A stretch of 64,000 bases of DNA from Bathynomus jamesi. Lineage: Eukaryota > Arthropoda > Malacostraca > Isopoda > Cirolanidae. Each line of letters begins with the position of its first letter. Within the stretch, counting starts at the first letter, position 1. Below the pieces are notes generated by a model, which did no database searches, had not been told where the DNA came from, and saw nothing but the letters and a program-made list of their open reading frames with translations. Of the stretch, positions 33,612 through 45,706 are shown in pieces. The position numbers and the translations under genes were made by a program. The stretch is from positions 1 to 64,000 of the forward strand of contig JAJOZX010007512.1 in assembly GCA_023014485.1 (NCBI GenBank). Direction: 5' to 3'.

Positions 33612-34985
33612 TCACGCGCGGGGGCGTGCACATCCCACCCACGCCGACCAGGCGGGCGAGTTCCCCCTCCAGTGGGTCCATCGACCGAACCGGTGAGGGA
33701 TGTATCTCCGCCCCCACCACGAGGGTCGTCGGGGACCCCAGGGGGGAGCGTCCATAACGGTTGCGCAGCGGGGACGGTGAGGACACCGGGATGGTAGGGC
33801 GAAGGGGCGTTTGTGTCTGGGAGAGGAAGGTGATGCGAGGCCTATGGCCTCGAACCTTTCGGGGTCACTATTGGCGCGGCGCTTGCGGCCCGTTCCCCTC
33901 CGTCGTGCGGTCCGCATGGGTGACGGCGGGTCACGGTCCGGAATGGGGGTGGCCGAAAGCGCCGGTGGAGAGGGCGTAGAAGGGGCAGGGGGGGTTGCCG
34001 ACGAAGCATCGGCGTTCGCGGAGGGAGCACGTGGGGACGCGCTGGTAGTACAGGGAGCCGCGGCGGGAGTCCGCTGGGCGGCAGAGGATAGACAGGGAGT
34101 AGCGGACACGGTGGGTGGAGGCGCGTCGGGAACCGCCGGTGAGGATGGGGTCTGGGCCGGCGGCGTTCGGGGACGGAGAGCCTCGGCGTACGAGGTACCA
34201 CGCCGGGCCTCGCGGCCACGCAACCGGTCCCGCGCCTCCCGAGCGCTGAGAAATTCTGATGAACAGAGGGCCTGAACCTCCCTCTCAAAGAGGAAGGACG
34301 GGCAAGAGCGGGATGAAGCAGGGTGCGGTCCATGACAGTTGGTGCAGGAAGGCGGAGCAGTACAGGGCAAGGGGTGGGGAGGGCCGCCGCAGCGGACACA
34401 CAACGGGGCCGGCTGACGGCAGGAACTGGTCACGTGGCCAAACCTATTGCACTGAAAACAGCGCGTAGGATCTGGCACGTATGGCCGAACCGAGAATTCG
34501 CATGCTCGTCTCTCACCAAAGCCCCAGAATACCGAAACGGGGGGCACCAGTGAGTCAAAAGTAAGGAGAAGGCGAGGAGAAGGGACGGATGGGGATCGCG
34601 ATCTGTCGGGAAAACGGTATATTCTCACCACACCCTGGGAGGCGAGGTCAGTCTGGAGGTCCTCCACCGGGATGGGTAGAAGACGAGCAGCGTAGATCGT
34701 GCCCTGGCACTGATTGAGGCGGGGGTGGGGAGTCACCGTGATCCCGCAGCCCAGGACATCGGGGATAGCGAGCAGAGAGGAGGTTTCGGCAGAGGAACGC
34801 GACCTTATCAAAATGGAGCCATCCCTCTGAGGCCGAAGGTCAAAACGCGCCGTCCCCGTCTTCCCATGGATCGCTCGAAAGAGGCGTTCGTGGTTAGTGG
34901 GGAGGGGCTTGGAGGAGGAGGGGCGGAGGACGAGGAACTTGTCCATCGTCCTAAGGCCGAGTGAAGCCGTCTGGCCAAACACCAC
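33612..34985 (-). CDS. LINE ORF1: gag-like protein with zinc knuckles
   Basis: An open frame of 457 codons; the second Met (34946, MDKFLVLRPSS) may be the true start. About residues 176-189 form a CCHC knuckle (CFQCNRFGHVTSSC), followed by CVRCGGPPHPLPC and CTNCHGPHPASSRSC, which are two more Cys/His knuckles. The C-terminal third is Pro/Ala/Ser rich and low complexity. Such proteins coat the LINE RNA. No break is seen in the zinc-binding region. Confidence 0.85.
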   Translation of the reverse strand: MVFGQTASLGLRTMDKFLVLRPSSSKPLPTNHERLFRAIHGKTGTARFDLRPQRDGSILIRSRSSAETSSLLAIPDVLGCGITVTPHPRLNQCQGTIYAARLLPIPVEDLQTDLASQGVVRIYRFPDRSRSPSVPSPRLLLTFDSLVPPVSVFWGFGERRACEFSVRPYVPDPTRCFQCNRFGHVTSSCRQPAPLCVRCGGPPHPLPCTAPPSCTNCHGPHPASSRSCPSFLFEREVQALCSSEFLSAREARDRLRGREARRGTSYAEALRPRTPPAQTPSSPAVPDAPPPTVSATPCLSSAAQRTPAAAPCTTSASPRAPSANADASSATPPAPSTPSPPALSATPIPDRDPPSPMRTARRRGTGRKRRANSDPERFEAIGLASPSSPRHKRPFALPSRCPHRPRCATVMDAPPWGPRRPSWWGRRYIPHRFGRWTHWRGNSPAWSAWVGCARPRA

Positions 34986-35916
34986 CGGAACTTCGAGGGG
35001 GCTGGAAGACGAGAAAGGCGGACGGCGACGTCGGGTCCCACGTCCCCCAGGGGCCGAGGGGGCCGGGGTCGATGAGGCCCGACCGGAGTGGGAGGCGAAC
35101 GGGGCCGCGGCTTCCCACCTGAGGGCGAAAAAGCAGGTGGGTCCCTATCGGGACGTGGAATATGGGGGGATCCAGGGTCGGGGGGTCCACTGCAGGTCCA
35201 TCCGCTACTGGCGGGGGTCGGGCAGCGGCGCCACGAGCCTGGGTAAGAGAGGAGAGGAGGTGTCGGCAAGAAGAGCAGACGGGGTGGGCGAGGGCTGCCG
35301 ACTGCCCTTACCAGACCCACGGTCCAAAGAGGTAGTCAGAGGGAGGTCATATGCACAAGCCGGGTCGTCAACGAGGTCCATTAGATTTGTAAATGTTTCC
35401 ATACAAAAAATTTTATTGTTGTTTCGCGCCCGGGGCCGCGGGGAACCGATTACCCGGGGCCCAAGGGGACCAAGCGCACGCCGGCGGGGGATGGGTGCCT
35501 CGTCCCATGCGGGTACCCCCGTTTCAAAAGGGGCCCTTGCAGCATCGAGAGTTCTCCCCCGCCGGCAGCAAAGACCAAGGCCCCCCCAGGGTCCCAGGCC
35601 CGGGCACCCTACCAGCCAACTTAGTCCGGCCCCGGCCATGGGAGCAAGACCCCCAGCGACCAGCCCCGGCAGCCCACGGGGCGCGCGAAGTGAAAAGAGA
35701 AAGCAGAAAAAAAAACAGAGGGGCAAGGAAGAGGGGAAAGAGGGGAAGACAGGAAAGAGGGGGCTGTAGGATAGCAGGGTATGTTAAAAGTCTACTTCGC
35801 AACCGGGCGGGGGACCCGGCAGGGCCCCCAGCCGCGGCTGACCCCCCTCGCCACATGGAGGCAGGAGCCCGCGGGCGATCCACCCCAGAAAGACCGCCCA
35901 CGGGGAGGGGGAAGGC
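34986..35916 (-). other. 5' leader of the I-type LINE
   Basis: GC-rich leader between the target duplication and ORF1, expected to hold the internal promoter. Open frames on both strands here have no recognisable motif and reflect high GC content. Confidence 0.55.
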
Positions 35917-36323
35917 AGACATGTGTACCCAAAATTGGGTGAGAGGAGAAAAAAATCAGTTGTGACATCAAATGACCTACACAAGGTCAAAGGTCAAAAA
36001 TAAGATCAACTTTTTTTTTTTACCACTGAGGTAAAATATGAATAGAAACAAAGTTGTAGATCTGCTTAATATCTTTAAAATAGTTTTAAATGGTCTCTAA
36101 GTACAATAGGAGCCGAGATATTTCATGTTGAAATAATGTATGACCTTGGAAATAGACTTTTTTTTACAAAATTTGAAGGGCCATATCTCCGGAACCATAT
36201 GACCTAGTGTTGAAACAAGCATCATTCTGTTTTCCTCACAGAGATCTATAAGTGTGCCAATTAAAAAAAAAAAATGGTGATGGTCACATTTTTTTCACCG
36301 TTGAACTGACATGGAATGACCCT

Positions 36324-38225
36324 CTTTCATTTATGAAAGCATCCAAATTTTTCTTAAACTAACTAAGGAGCTACTATTTACCACATCAAAGTGCAAGTCA
36401 TCCCAGAAGTCTACTAATCTATGATGAAGAAAGTATTTTTGTAGATCCAGTCTACAAGTCTGTTTCCTAATTTTCTTATGCCTGAATTTTTTCATCAATT
36501 CTAACAAGAAAAAAATTACTAATTAATAAACCTAACAAAATAGTTAGTGCCTCAGATAAGCTAGCCTCCCCTTCTCTGTAAATCCTAACATATATAATAT
36601 CAGGTACAGCAGCTTTGACTTCATTGTATGAATCACTTGCCTAACATCATCCTTCCTTATATGAATCTTATAAGAAAGCCTGGGTTTACAGAAGCTAAAG
36701 AATTAAAATCAAAGTTATTCAAGTTTTCTTTAATAGTAAAAATAGAGCTGGATTAATCATTAAAAAATCAACAATATCCTGATCATTTTCAAATATTCTA
36801 TAATCATGTTCTATTGGGCCAATCCTATCATGCTTTTTATTATTATATTTATAAAAACTAAAGAATTTCTTTGGATCTTTATTGCTATTTCTAGCTAGAA
36901 TTATTTCACCATGCTTTTTGCTCTTCCTAATCAAACTATTTAACGTATTTCTTAACTGCACCTATAATTATCCAAGTCCCCAAGACTATTAGCTACTACT
37001 TTTAAATTACCTGAATACCCTTTTCTTATCTTTAATCATTTTAGCTATTTATGTATTCCACCACAAAGGTTTTGCTAATCCTGTTATTCCTAACAGTTGT
37101 GAAAGGAATACACCTACATTGTATATCCTCTAAAATTTCTTTGAATCTAGACCACATCTCAATAGCATTTTTATTGGCAAATTCATTATCCCACTTTACT
37201 GAGCCTAACAACTCCCTAAATTTACTATAGTCACCTTTTGATTAGCAAGGGACTGGATGGTCAATATTGGTCATTGTTAACTAGATCCTTATTTAATTCT
37301 ATCTTAAAATGTATGATCAAGTGGTCACTATTCCCTAATGACTCTCCTACTGTAAGTTCCCTTATAAGCTCATGTTCATTGGAAAGAACCAGATCTAAGA
37401 TTGCTTGATCCCTAGTTGGTTTGTCACAAATTGGGTTAAAAAAATCATTACAGCAATCAATGAAGAAGTTTCCTAATGATAGTCCCCATTCCCCAACCAT
37501 GGTAAATTCACACTGTATTGCTTCATATACATTACCAAGTACTTGACACCTGTTATTAGTTGCTACCACATAATTACTATTCTAATCCTATTCCCTGACT
37601 GACCTTTGACTTTGTGCCATCCATTAGGCCGAACTTTACACGCACCTGCATCCTCATCACTAACACTAGTCTTAGGATTAACCTTATTTGGACCTGTGCC
37701 CTTATCACTTACACTAGGCTTGTGCTCAACCTTATTTGGACTTGCATCCTTGTCACTAACACTAGGGCTTGGCTTAGGCTCAACCTCACCATGACTTCCA
37801 TTAATATTTCCTGTATTTGACTCACTTTCTGACCTAGCTGTTCCATTAACCTTATTAGCTACACTATTACTCATAGGGACAACTAACCCAACTAACGAAG
37901 GCCCACTAGACTGAACTACCAACTTTTTTAAACCTGGCTATGAAGGTGAGTTACCAAATATTTTGTAGTTTTGCAGTAAGTGTTTAGAGAGGTTAAAGAC
38001 ATACTTAAGCATGTCTTTAACCTCTCTAAACACTTACTGCAAAACCACAAAATATTTGATAACTCACCTTCATACCCACTGTACACTTGTTCTGTGATTT
38101 TGATGTAGACTGAGTGATACCAATCATCACAACTCTCGAATGCCACAGCCTTATGAAATCCCTAAACCCAATTTCTTTCTTGCAAACCTTACAGTCGCAA
38201 ACAGAAGTCATCTTAAATACTATTC
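36324..38225 (-). mobile_element. Decayed CR1-superfamily LINE, copy 2
   Basis: Leftward. From the 5' side: a PHD-like Cys/His segment (CDCKVCKKEI, then WFCSKCLERL) at about 38211-37950 typical of CR1 ORF1. A stretch of degenerate repeats (KPSVSDKG-like) at about 37800-37650 follows. Next are an endonuclease C-terminus with RDQAILDLVLSN and GNSDHLIIHF (37440-37300), a pre-RT linker (RNTLNSLIRKSKKHG, 36960-36900) and the 3' end matching copy 1 (36490-36330). The RT itself is deleted. It directly abuts element B's right TCTT duplication, so element B inserted near its 3' end. Confidence 0.75.
37939..38074. repeat. Fold-back: 64-bp inverted repeat, 8-nt loop
   Basis: 37939-38002 is the near-perfect reverse complement of 38011-38074, with ACTTAAGC between. 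Both arms come from the LINE ORF1 sequence, so a short inverted duplication occurred within the element. Confidence 0.9.
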
Positions 38226-38249
38226 TTTAACTCAGTTAAAAACTTTATG

Positions 38250-38346
38250 GTCTAAGTTAGACTATCCCTTGGATAGAATGAGCTAATGGGGACCTGGAGT
38301 CGAACCCTGGCACTTAACGTTGTTGGCTCAGCCATCACGGCACCTG
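38250..38346 (-). ncRNA. Possible tRNA-derived SINE head
   Basis: On the minus strand, TGATGGCTGAG resembles an RNA polymerase III A box and GGTTCGACTCC, about 22 bases further on, matches the B box well. No body or tail of a SINE could be delimited, so this is tentative. Confidence 0.3.
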
Positions 38347-41300
38347 AAACTGAGAGTCCAGCCTGCACAATCTGCTCAAATTTTGCAATGACATCGCATT
38401 TTTCCATAACACAGTCATGCCCCATGTGTCAGGCTAAAGTTTTAACTCAAATTACTGGCGCCCAGTGCAGCAAGTTTTTTAACCAAAATTACTTGAGCTG
38501 GGCATGCAAAATGAAAACTTGAACTAAAGTCAAAATTTTGATTGAAATTAACACAAGAACTTTCGGTAAAATTCCAAATGCCAGACACAAAGACAAAAGC
38601 GTGCATACATCCTAATTACTAACTTAGCCTAATGTGTATTAAATCACAAAAATCTGTCTGTTTGTTCCCTACTTATTGATTGATTGAAGTTTTATATGGA
38701 GGAGCTCAGCCAGTAAGGCTATTTACATCCTCCAAGATCAAAACACCAAATTCCACAGGAGAACTTCCGCTTTTCCTACATCAAGTACTGGGTCCATTAT
38801 TATTGGGATATGAGAGACAGAAAGCACACCATTACTCTCTTCAGTTCTGAGGCCAGTTCCAGAACACTTAGAAAGGGATGAACATGAGGCCTATTAGTCC
38901 TACTAAACCATGAACTGATAAAAATGGAACCAAGTACTAAGTCAACAGTGACAGTCAGATGGAGTAATTAAGAGGTAACTGATTAATAAATCTGTGGGAA
39001 TGGAAGTCAGTGTTCAATGCAAGATTTAAAACTCTTTCAACCACCCAGATGCCACTACAAACTTGAATACTTGGTCCATAGTGAAGTTTATCAATGGGGG
39101 AGAAAAGCTACCCCCACCTAAAAGGACAAAGTAAAATCCCTGACACCATATTGCAAAAGAGAGGATCTTTATTTTTTCCTTTGCTGAGCATAACATGGAC
39201 AAAAAAGAAAGAAATGGGACAGTGTCTCTGGTAAATTACAACCAACACATAATGGGGAGAAGGAAAGTCCAATCCGGTGTAAGTAGGCCTGAAGGCCTAC
39301 ATGGCCAGAATGGAATCTAAATATTATAGAAGCTTTATAGTGGAAGATGTACAGGCCAATTTCTTGTGCCCCAAGAAGGCTTAAACATTCCATAAAGAGT
39401 TGAATGCCGTAATCTCTCCCATTGGGTTTTGTAATCATTTTGCACTGCCACTTTAGCTACTACAAAACCCTCACCTGGGTCGAAATATAGTGAAGTTGTA
39501 GCAGGAGGGAATGAGCAGCCCTGGCCAGTGTATCAACCATCTCATTACCCTCAATTCCAACATGGCTCAGAACCCACTGAAAGGAAACCAGAATTCCTGA
39601 AGCCGAGAGGGTCTTCAGTAAAGAATGGATAGAAGTAGCTAGGGCCAGATATGTGGTGTGTGGATGAGTTGATCAGGTGAAGAGAGGTCTGGGAGTCTGT
39701 AATTATTAGGACATTACAAGCATTACCTGTGGATACCAAAAAGCATAATTATAGAGAGCGGTAATGAGTCAGAAATTTCTGAAAACGTAGGGATAAATCG
39801 TGAACACACACGTAACTTCGAGCAGCTGGAAGTTTCTATTTGGAAAACGCCCGTTTCTTTTTATTCTTATAAACAAAAACTATCGGTACCGGTACCAATA
39901 TAGGTATCGGACCGATACCGATACAACCACCAGTCGATGCCTACTTAGTACAGAACCATTTACAACAATAGGGTAAGTAAAGTGTGAATCCATACCCTTA
40001 ATGATTTTCCTAATTTGAGTCCAAACCTCGGTTGAAGGTGTAGTGAAACTGAGGTTTGAACAAAACCAACTCCATGAAATTCTCTTTGCTTGACGAATAG
40101 TACAACGAGCTATAGCAGTTGCCTTATTTAGGAGGATCTTATTATATAGAGTTGAGTGATGAGAATAAAAACATTGAGCACAATGGCGGGTGGCTACTGC
40201 CACACTGCAGTCCTCTGTCCACCAGCATTTGTGGTATTTAGGAACAAAATTTTCTGTTTTCTTCAGTGTGGAGGTACCTACTTGTTTCCACTAATAAGGC
40301 TGTAACATGTTGAATTGTTTCATCTAAGGATCCTTCTGTAGAGGGGGAGTCAGGAAGAGCTCTAGACCAAATTCTCCAATCTATGTCACATAGTTTCCAA
40401 GTTGGATGTCATTTATGAGGGGTGGATACTGGTGAGATTTGCAGAGCAGTGAGGACAGGAGAGTGGTCCCTACCTACACTTCCACCAACAGCCACAATAC
40501 AGTTAGGAACAAACCTACTTCTACATAAAGAGAGATCTAATGTTGAATATGGTAACTTCCATTATTAATGTTAAATCTTGTAGGGAGATCAACAGGAGTC
40601 AATAGCACAAAATCCAAAGAAGGAATAAAATTAAATAAATTTAAGGCAGTTGGTGTTGGAGAACCTGACATACCTGTATCTCAAGCCCTGTGTCTACCAT
40701 TAAAATCACCACCAATAAAAGCTTGTTGACCGAGTTGACCAGCATAGTGTTCAATCTCTAAAATGATTAAAGGTAGGTATAGATTATAAACTGTGAATAT
40801 ATCTAAAGTACCACATTTACTTTTAAAGATAAAGCAAGGACCTCGAGAACTCCTGCAAGGAAGGGACGGAGAGGTAATGGACTAAAGCACAAATTTGAAT
40901 CAGAAATAGCAAACCCTCACCCCCTTGGCCAACCCTGTCTGCTCTGATCTGAGTGTAATTAATAAAAGTAGGCTGGAATCTAGAGGTTAACCAGATCTCA
41001 TAAACTGCCACTAAATGGGTTTTTTAGTATAAATAAAAAGTTTAAATTCTGAAAAGTTAGATTGGAGACTGTGGGCATTCCACTGAGCAAACAAGAAGTT
41101 AGAAACTTTAGGATGTGAAATATTAAGTGGGTTTATGAATTTGGACATGACATTTCTGTTGGGGTGTAGGCTTAGGTTTCAGTTTATCAAGGAACTTTGT
41201 CAGCTGGTCAGTTTTGAGATCAGTGTGAAAAGTGTCATTAAATAAAGAAACAAAATTGGATAACGTACTCAAAGTCTTCTTGGAGAGACTACTACCACTC

Positions 41301-42521
41301 TGAAGGGTGAAGCTGAATAAACTTAAACATAGAACTTTAATGATGTCAGATGATAGAGCCATAGGTCCAAAAGGGGTAGAGGGTTCAGGGACCACAGCCC
41401 CCCATCCATCCCCACTCCAGGTGGCCTTTGGGACATTGCCACAGTCGAGCCAGGTCTTCCCCTCACAACCCCACTCCAAGAATTCTGAAGAAGGGGGGGG
41501 GGGAGAAGGATTCACCACATCCAAGCCTTGAGTCTCCTCTCTTGACACAATAGGTTTTGGTAGAACAGGAAAATCATTACTTGTAAATATCCTTTCTGAG
41601 GCTACATTAGGGTCTTGATTTCAAACAACAGATCTAGCTTCACTATAAGAGAGATTAGATACAAGGTTTGAGCATCTCTATTTCCTGTGCAGTTCTAAAG
41701 TCAGAGCAGCCACTGAAACTAGCTGTATGGGGACCTGAACAATTGGCACAGATTTTATTAGTCTTTGACAAAAGGAGACAACATAACTTCCGGAGCAATA
41801 AACACATCTCACTATTTTTTACCTACAAGACTTCGCCATATGACCAAATACCTGGCACTTAAAACATTGAATTGGATGTGGTATAAACTGACAAACTCTA
41901 TATGGTATATAGGCAGAGATGGGCAAGATCACCAACTTTGGTGATCTTGAAGATCAAGATCAGATCACCAGAAAAATGTGATCTTGAAGATCAAGATCAG
42001 ATCACCAGAAAAATGTGATCTTGAAGATCCAGATCAAGATCGTGATCTTGAAGATCACTTTTCAAGATCACTTTTTAAGATCACTTTTATATGAATTGAA
42101 AAAAGTTGTACTCTTGTATAGTAAACAAAAACAAATTATTTTGTTAATCACTCCTGAAAAGTATCACTCCTAATACTCCCCTGAGGGCTGAGGCAATACA
42201 AGCATCGCATCCTACCCATGTCACCTGATCTAAACCACGGGGATTGACGATTCCCCTTTCAGTTTTTCAGGTGGTAAACTTAAAACTTAGTATTATCATA
42301 ACTTATCAGCAAAGAAAAAACTATTAAATGACCTACATATAGTTTTTAGTTCTATTTTTCTCAATTCTCATTTCACCAGGTCCATAACCCATATCAATGA
42401 ATGGTCAGCATATATAAGTAAACATTTTTTACATAGAATTTAATTTTACAGTTTTACTGCAGTACGCAATTACTGACAATATAAGGGTAAAAACCGCAAG
42501 TTAAGAGTGTTAATTTAATGT

Positions 42522-45500
42522 TCAACCGCTGTAAACATTTGCTTTCAGCAAAACCAATTGTTCAAAGTTACCATCCGAGAGACGACTTCGTTTGGGGCTA
42601 TGAACCATGCCAGCAAACGAAAACAACCGTTCCACTGGTGCAGAGGAAGGTAGCGTGGTGTTATACCTCTTGAAGATCTTCTTTATAGCAGGATACCTAT
42701 CTAAAGAGTCGAGTGCCTTACTGGTGTCCTGCAAATAATTGAGGACTTCCAAGTCTTCCTTGTTGTTAGGAGCAGAGAATGAGCCGTCCATAGTTCTGAA
42801 GAAATCGTCTTCAGATGATGAGTCTGAGTTCACCGAACTATTACCACTACTGTCAGAATTACAATTTCTTACAGCCATTTGCAGCTTGTCTTTTACTTGA
42901 GACTTGATTGCTTCATGATCGCCGAAATTAGGCCCTTGCAACAATGATATCCATCTAAGTTTGAAATACGGATGAGATACTGAGGCCAAAACGGCATCAG
43001 TTACCTCGGGGCTCAACGACAAAAAATGACCAAATCTGGCATTGAAGCCAGAGACGACTGCTGCCAGTAATGGCATGCAGTATCTCAAGCGCAGGTCGTT
43101 TGGTTGGATAGGCTCCAATCTTGCGAGGGCATCTTGAGTCACTAGGACTGTTGGAAGAAGACAACCGTAGTAGCATTCTTTCTCTGCCTGTAATTTGTTG
43201 AGGGCTGCTGCAATTGGTTTTAGAACAAACAAATATTCTGAAATAAATTCCAATTCATTGTCTTTGAGGATGGGTAGATTCAGTTCTTCAAGAGCTACAT
43301 TCACGTCGTTCTTATGTTTATATATTTGGCTTAATGAGTCGTACATTGAGTTCCATCGGGTGACGCATGGGTACCTAAATTGGACGCCAGTTATTTCCTG
43401 TATTTTTTCTGTTGACTTGGGTTTACCAGCAGCATTCCACAGCGCCGAACATTTTCCCATTGCAGAATGCTTTATCTTCTTTAGTCCAGGTGAATTCAGT
43501 CCTTTATCTGCATCAGTTGTTGCTACCAAGTTCAATATGTAAGAGGCACATCGAATATGGGATGATAGTTTCACTGACTCCTCTCCATGCTCTCCTGAAT
43601 GTTCAGGAAAGTTGCTGATGATAACCTCTTCATCTGAATCTTTTTCATCATCATCTTCATCTGCATCATCTTCATCAATGTCGTCAGTACGATTCTGAAC
43701 ACGAACACCGAACTCTTTAAAGCATTTCACCATGTTCGATGCATTGTCGGTGACTGTAGATACAACTTTTCTATAAGATAAACCATGCTCCGAGTTGATC
43801 CTGTCCAATATTCCAGCAATTTTATCAAAGCTATGTGTTCCACGAAATCTTCGGCATGCCAGTGCAGCTGATCCTCGCGACAAGTCATCATTGATCTGTA
43901 ATGTAAGAATATAAAATCAATGTTTGTATGAACATTTTTTTAAGCTTAATTTAATAATATTGGTTAGACACGCACCAGCTAAACTGCGCCACCAAACATT
44001 GAAGAGAAGAACTATGTGATATAAAGGAGGCAATTCAGCGATGAGTCGCCTACCATACCACCACATCAGTGACCTATCCCATAAGAGCAAAATGTGGAAG
44101 AGTCCATATTCACAGCCTGTGAATATGGACTCTTCCACATTTTGCTGTGAATCAGACACAATGACAGATGACAGAATCAGTGAATTAGTGTGAAATTACT
44201 GTGAATCACAGCAAAATGAAGACTCACCAAATTAATGAATGAGGAACACATGTCGAATAATTGAAAAGATTATACTATAAGTCTATCAGACTATCAGTCT
44301 ATCACCAATGGTCAATTTATCAATTATATAAACATAATACACTAAATCAATAGCATACCCAATGCGCAGTGACTCCCATGAAACTGCGGTGATTAGTTGA
44401 CCATATGTCGCATGTAACACACACATGGTCAACTGCTGCCAGTTTTGCTTGTATGTCTTCCTTCATTGTACTGGTTGTTGTTGCAAGAGATCTAGCCAGG
44501 GTGCGTCTAGATGGCACCTGAACAGCCGGGTTGACGTCTGAAAAAAATATTTAAAAATTAAAACAAATACAATAGATTAGCTATGGAAAAAATATCAAAA
44601 TATTTAGCTAGGCTAGCTATAGTCTAATGTTCATACAAATAATATGATTAATTATTTTAATCAGATATTAGCTATGGAAAAAATAGCAAATATTTGAGTT
44701 ATACTAACATGAAAGAAGATCCTTAAATTCATGTAGTTCAACTAGGCTCAATGGTAGGAGCCCATTAGCCACAAGCGAGAGAATCTTCTTTTCAAGGATA
44801 TCCTTGCATATTGGTGGTCCTGGTTTTTGCTTGGAAATGTGGAACATGCTTAGTGTTGACTGCTTGGCAATTTTGGCAGGGCCAGCATTGCTGCCGCTGG
44901 CATCTTCTTCTTTAGCTGGATGCTTGCGAGATTTCTTCTCCGATTCATATTCACCCAAAAGATCCGAATGTAGTTTCTGCACAAGAAAATAAATTATCAT
45001 CATGCGGAGAGACTTCTTGAACACCCTGTATAATATTTATCAGAGTATCAAACTTCTAGTTGAAATTAATACTTAACAAGATTCTAAAATTTTGTTATCT
45101 TTAACTAAAATTATTTTCACCATGATCAGTGCATTTTTATCCTATGTTAAATTGAAGCCGAATTTCGTCCTTCAGTAACTAAATAGGAGAAATTACAGAC
45201 ATGGATCAGACAGAGAGAAAGACAGATACACCTGGCGTTTTATTATAGTTGGATATCGGCAGTTTTTAATGTAGTTACTAGTCCATAATCTATTAATATC
45301 TGAAGTGCACAATATATTCAAATGGACGTCTATGTAAATGTAGCATTAGTCTTGTATGGCACCAGTCACTTAAAATATGACTTGAACCATTATGTTAATG
45401 TTGCTACTTACTACTTAGTTACTAAGTAGTACTAACCCTGAGGTGCCTCAGAAGATTGCTTGTTGAGTCGAGGCCAGCAGACAGAATTGTAGTTTTCTTT

Positions 45501-45706
45501 GTACACTGCCTACAAATAACTTTGATACTGTTTCCAGTTTTTTCGACAATTTGAAAATATTTTCCGTTCAATAGCACAGATTGATCCTTATTACCAACAT
45601 TGTTATCTAAATATATTGAATACTGTTCTGGTGACAACCTAGAACATTTGGTTCCCTTAGGAGCCTGTTGAAGTTGTAAAATTGCACTCATTATTAAAAA
45701 ATTCAA
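42522..45706 (-). CDS. hAT transposase, four exons, apparently intact
   Basis: Predicted exons: 45706-45437, 44976-44709, 44537-44359 and 43895-42522, each with GT donors (GTTAGT, GTTAGT, GTATGC) and AG acceptors, and the frame stays open across the junctions I checked. Exon 1 has a BED-like finger (VICRQCTKK and SNLLRHLR). Exon 3 has PSRRTLARSL and CDIWSTNHRSFMGVTAHW with a catalytic-type Asp. Exon 4 has VVSTVTDNASNM with the second Asp, an acidic insert (DEDDADEDDDEKD), CVTRWNSMYDSL, and the C-terminal dimerisation region LPSSAPVERLFSFAG to the stop. The protein cuts and pastes the element. Codon and motif integrity suggest recent activity. Confidence 0.85.
44086..44146. repeat. Perfect 30-bp inverted repeat in a hAT intron
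   Basis: 44086-44115 and 44117-44146 are exact reverse complements with a single C between. It lies in the intron between exons 3 and 4 (43896-44358) of the hAT transposase. Confidence 0.95.

Larger units (their letters stand above)
29404..35916 (-). mobile_element. GC-rich I-type LINE, near full length
   Basis: The leftward element is bounded by an exact 7-bp duplication AGACATG (29397-29403 and 35917-35923) and has a poly(A) tail seen as a T run at 29404-29424. Order from the 5' end: leader (about 930 bp), gag-like ORF1 with zinc knuckles, ORF2 with endonuclease, RT and RNase H, then a short 3' UTR. GC content is visibly far above the surrounding AT-rich DNA, so the family keeps its own base composition. 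ORF2 is broken by indels. Assignment to the I/Nimb group rests on the gag-APE-RT-RNase H layout. Confidence 0.9.
26259..36323 (-). mobile_element. Long-TIR DNA transposon B (GGGTCATTC termini), split by a LINE
   Basis: The ends read GGGTCATTCCAT and ATGGAATGACCC, with an exact 4-bp duplication TCTT (26255-26258, 36324-36327). The left TIR spans about 26259-26885. The right TIR is in two pieces, 29195-29403 and 35924-36323, because a 6.5-kb LINE is inserted in it. Without the LINE the element would be about 3.5 kb. It carries the N-terminal half of a transposase on the minus strand. No feature is seen at 26886-27130 or 28690-29190. Confidence 0.9.

Noticed and set aside
29456..35965. Many long plus-strand open frames opposite the GC-rich LINE (for example 34897-35769, 33811-34275)
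   Set aside because: They overlap well-supported gag, endonuclease, RT and RNase H frames on the other strand and have low-complexity Arg/Gly/Pro composition expected from high GC.
39870..39930. GGTACCGATACC-rich stretch as a full hAT MITE
   Set aside because: It resembles the subterminal repeats of the TAGGGATGTAC family but has neither terminus.
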